Shown here in pieces: positions 7,155 through 8,187 of a stretch of DNA of 8,187 nucleotides; within the stretch, counting starts at the first letter, position 1; each line of letters begins with the position of its first letter. The notes below the pieces were generated by a model. That model saw only the letters and a program-made list of their open reading frames with translations, searched no databases and was not told where the DNA came from. The stretch comes from Pseudomonadota bacterium. GTDB taxonomy: Bacteria > Pseudomonadota > Alphaproteobacteria > Caulobacterales > Caulobacteraceae. The stretch is from NCBI GenBank assembly GCA_023409795.1, contig JAEYQX010000237.1:1-8187 (forward strand), given 5' to 3'. A program made the position numbers and the translations under genes.

Positions 7155-7645
7155 TGGGATGCAGGTCCCTGTGCAGCAGACGATTCCGGGGCGACGCAGA
7201 TGTCGCCGGGAATGGCGGCAAAGCCCAGGTAGCCCATGGTCGTAGGGGTGACCGGGCGGGCCTCGTCATAGAAGGCGATCATCTGCATCCCGTCGCAGCC
7301 CCCGGCCTCGCGGCGGCGCACGAAGATGACGCGGTTGTCGTCGCCATCCGCCGCCAGCCAGCCAACCGTGCCCAGGGTCTCGATATACTGCTCGGCCAGG
7401 GTGCCGATGTCGGTCAGCTGGGCCGTGACGCAATAGGCCGGCGTGCGCAGCAGGCCGCCACAGTCCGTGGCCTCGGTCGCCGGGGCCGGCAGCGGGAAGC
7501 TGGCCACGGGCGGCGGCGCGGGCTGGTAGGGATTGGCCGCTGCGGGGGCCTGGGATTGGGCCGGCGTCGGGGTCGACGTTTGGGCCAGGGCCAGGGTCGG
7601 CGAGACAAGCGCGGTTACCGCCGCCAGGGTCGCAAGAGTGAGCAT
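7151..7645 (-). CDS. Uncharacterised small secreted protein between trpB and trpA
   Basis: 164 residues that I do not recognise as any family. The N-terminus looks like a type I signal peptide: hydrophobic from residue 2 to about 20, ending ALA before Q22. It has no lysine or arginine before the hydrophobic stretch, which is atypical. Residues 23-59 are a Pro/Ala/Gln/Thr-rich low-complexity linker. Residues 60-152 look like a compact domain with four cysteines (C62, C72, C117, C150), enough for two disulfides in the periplasm. It includes VGWLAADGDDNRVIFVRRRE (94-113). A polar tail ends PASQ. Predicted location is periplasmic or extracellular; there is no lipobox. The ATG at 7645 shares one base with the trpB stop (TGATG), and an in-frame TAA three codons upstream excludes a longer form, apart from an adjacent CTG. 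Its TGA overlaps the trpA GTG. Codon use resembles its neighbours, so the gene is probably real and co-translated. No link to tryptophan synthesis can be read from the sequence. Confidence 0.8.
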   Translation of the reverse strand: MLTLATLAAVTALVSPTLALAQTSTPTPAQSQAPAAANPYQPAPPPVASFPLPAPATEATDCGGLLRTPAYCVTAQLTDIGTLAEQYIETLGTVGWLAADGDDNRVIFVRRREAGGCDGMQMIAFYDEARPVTPTTMGYLGFAAIPGDICVAPESSAAQGPASQ

Positions 7646-8187
7646 CAGAGTTTAACCCCCAGGTGATTGGCTACGGTAAAGATGTCCTTGTCGCCGCGTC
7701 CGGACAGGACCAAGACCACGTCCCCGCCCTTGCCGACCTGCCTGGCGACCTCGCCCACACGGGCCAGGGCATGGGAGGGCTCAAGCGCCGGAATGATGCC
7801 CTCAAGCTTCGACAGCAGCTGGAAGGCTTCCAGCGCCTCGTCGTCGGTCGTCGACAGGTATTCGCCGCGACCCAGGTCATTGAGCCAGGCGTGCTCGGGC
7901 CCGATGCCGGGATAGTCCAGGCCCGCCGAGATCGAGTGGCCCTCCAGGATCTGGCCGTCTTCGTCCTGGAGCAGGTAGGTGCGGTTGCCGTGCAGGACAC
8001 CGGGGCGGCCGCCCTTCAGGCTGGCGGCGTGCTCGGGCGTATCCAGGCCATGGCCCGCCGCCTCGACCCCGATCAGGCGCACCTCGGCGTCATTGATGAA
8101 GGGGTGCATGGCCCCGATGGCGTTGGAGCCCCCGCCGATGCAGGCGATGACCGCATTGGGCAGGCGGCCGATCTGGGCCAGCGACTG
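7645..8187 (-). CDS. trpB: Tryptophan synthase beta chain, C-terminal part
   Basis: The frame is open from the right edge to a TGA at 7645-7647 and gives the last 180 residues; the start and the PLP-binding lysine lie outside the window. TrpB condenses indole with serine to make tryptophan. Visible signatures are the PLP-phosphate loop IGGGSNAIGAM, IGVEAAGHG (E350 region of E. coli), EGHSISAGLDYPGIGPEHAWL, TDDEALEAFQLL, EGIIPALEPSHAL and LSGRGDKDIFTV with the serine that contacts the PLP ring nitrogen. The C-terminus NHLGVKL is a normal end. An internal ATG at about 8109 is not the start because family sequence continues upstream of it. The stop overlaps the ATG of the next gene by one base (TGATG). 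It is the most upstream visible gene of the minus-strand operon. Confidence 0.97.
   Translation of the reverse strand, partial: QSLAQIGRLPNAVIACIGGGSNAIGAMHPFINDAEVRLIGVEAAGHGLDTPEHAASLKGGRPGVLHGNRTYLLQDEDGQILEGHSISAGLDYPGIGPEHAWLNDLGRGEYLSTTDDEALEAFQLLSKLEGIIPALEPSHALARVGEVARQVGKGGDVVLVLSGRGDKDIFTVANHLGVKL

Noticed and set aside
2661..7186. GANTC sites (2661, 6826, 7182) as CcrM methylation-dependent regulation
   Set aside because: All are inside coding sequences, few in number, and not next to a promoter; their presence alone supports no regulatory claim.

Overview
The window is very GC-rich, with strong G/C preference at third codon positions and no insertion sequence, phage gene, CRISPR array or RNA gene that I can see. 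Protein sequences and gene order fit an alphaproteobacterium, most likely Caulobacterales (Caulobacter/Brevundimonas type). From memory, the trpB-trpA-accD-folC cluster facing addB-addA-trxA matches the Caulobacter layout. The genus is inference.

Left half, plus strand: the 3' end of addB (1-126), complete addA (123-3539, ATGA overlap with addB), a 185-base intergenic region rich in inverted repeats (3540-3724), then trxA (3725-4057) ending in a clear intrinsic terminator (4084-4113). AddA and AddB form the helicase-nuclease that processes double-strand breaks for RecA-dependent recombination. Thioredoxin is a general disulfide reductant.

Right half, minus strand, read from right to left: the 3' two-fifths or so of trpB (8187-7645, running off the edge), a small predicted secreted protein of unknown function (7645-7151), trpA (7154-6336), accD (6301-5411) and folC (5402-4128). 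Junctions are tight: a 1-base overlap, a 4-base overlap, a 34-base gap and an 8-base gap. The run therefore looks like one transcription unit joining the last two steps of tryptophan synthesis, the first committed step of fatty acid synthesis and folate synthesis/polyglutamylation. It converges on trxA.

This is mainly a core housekeeping region and I found no new defence or mobile system. The points most worth a second look are: (1) the uncharacterised secreted protein placed between trpB and trpA, whose products form one enzyme complex; (2) an AccD whose zinc-ribbon cysteines are all gone; (3) a TrpA with Glu in place of the catalytic Asp60 (E. coli numbering); (4) a strongly structured leader upstream of trxA.
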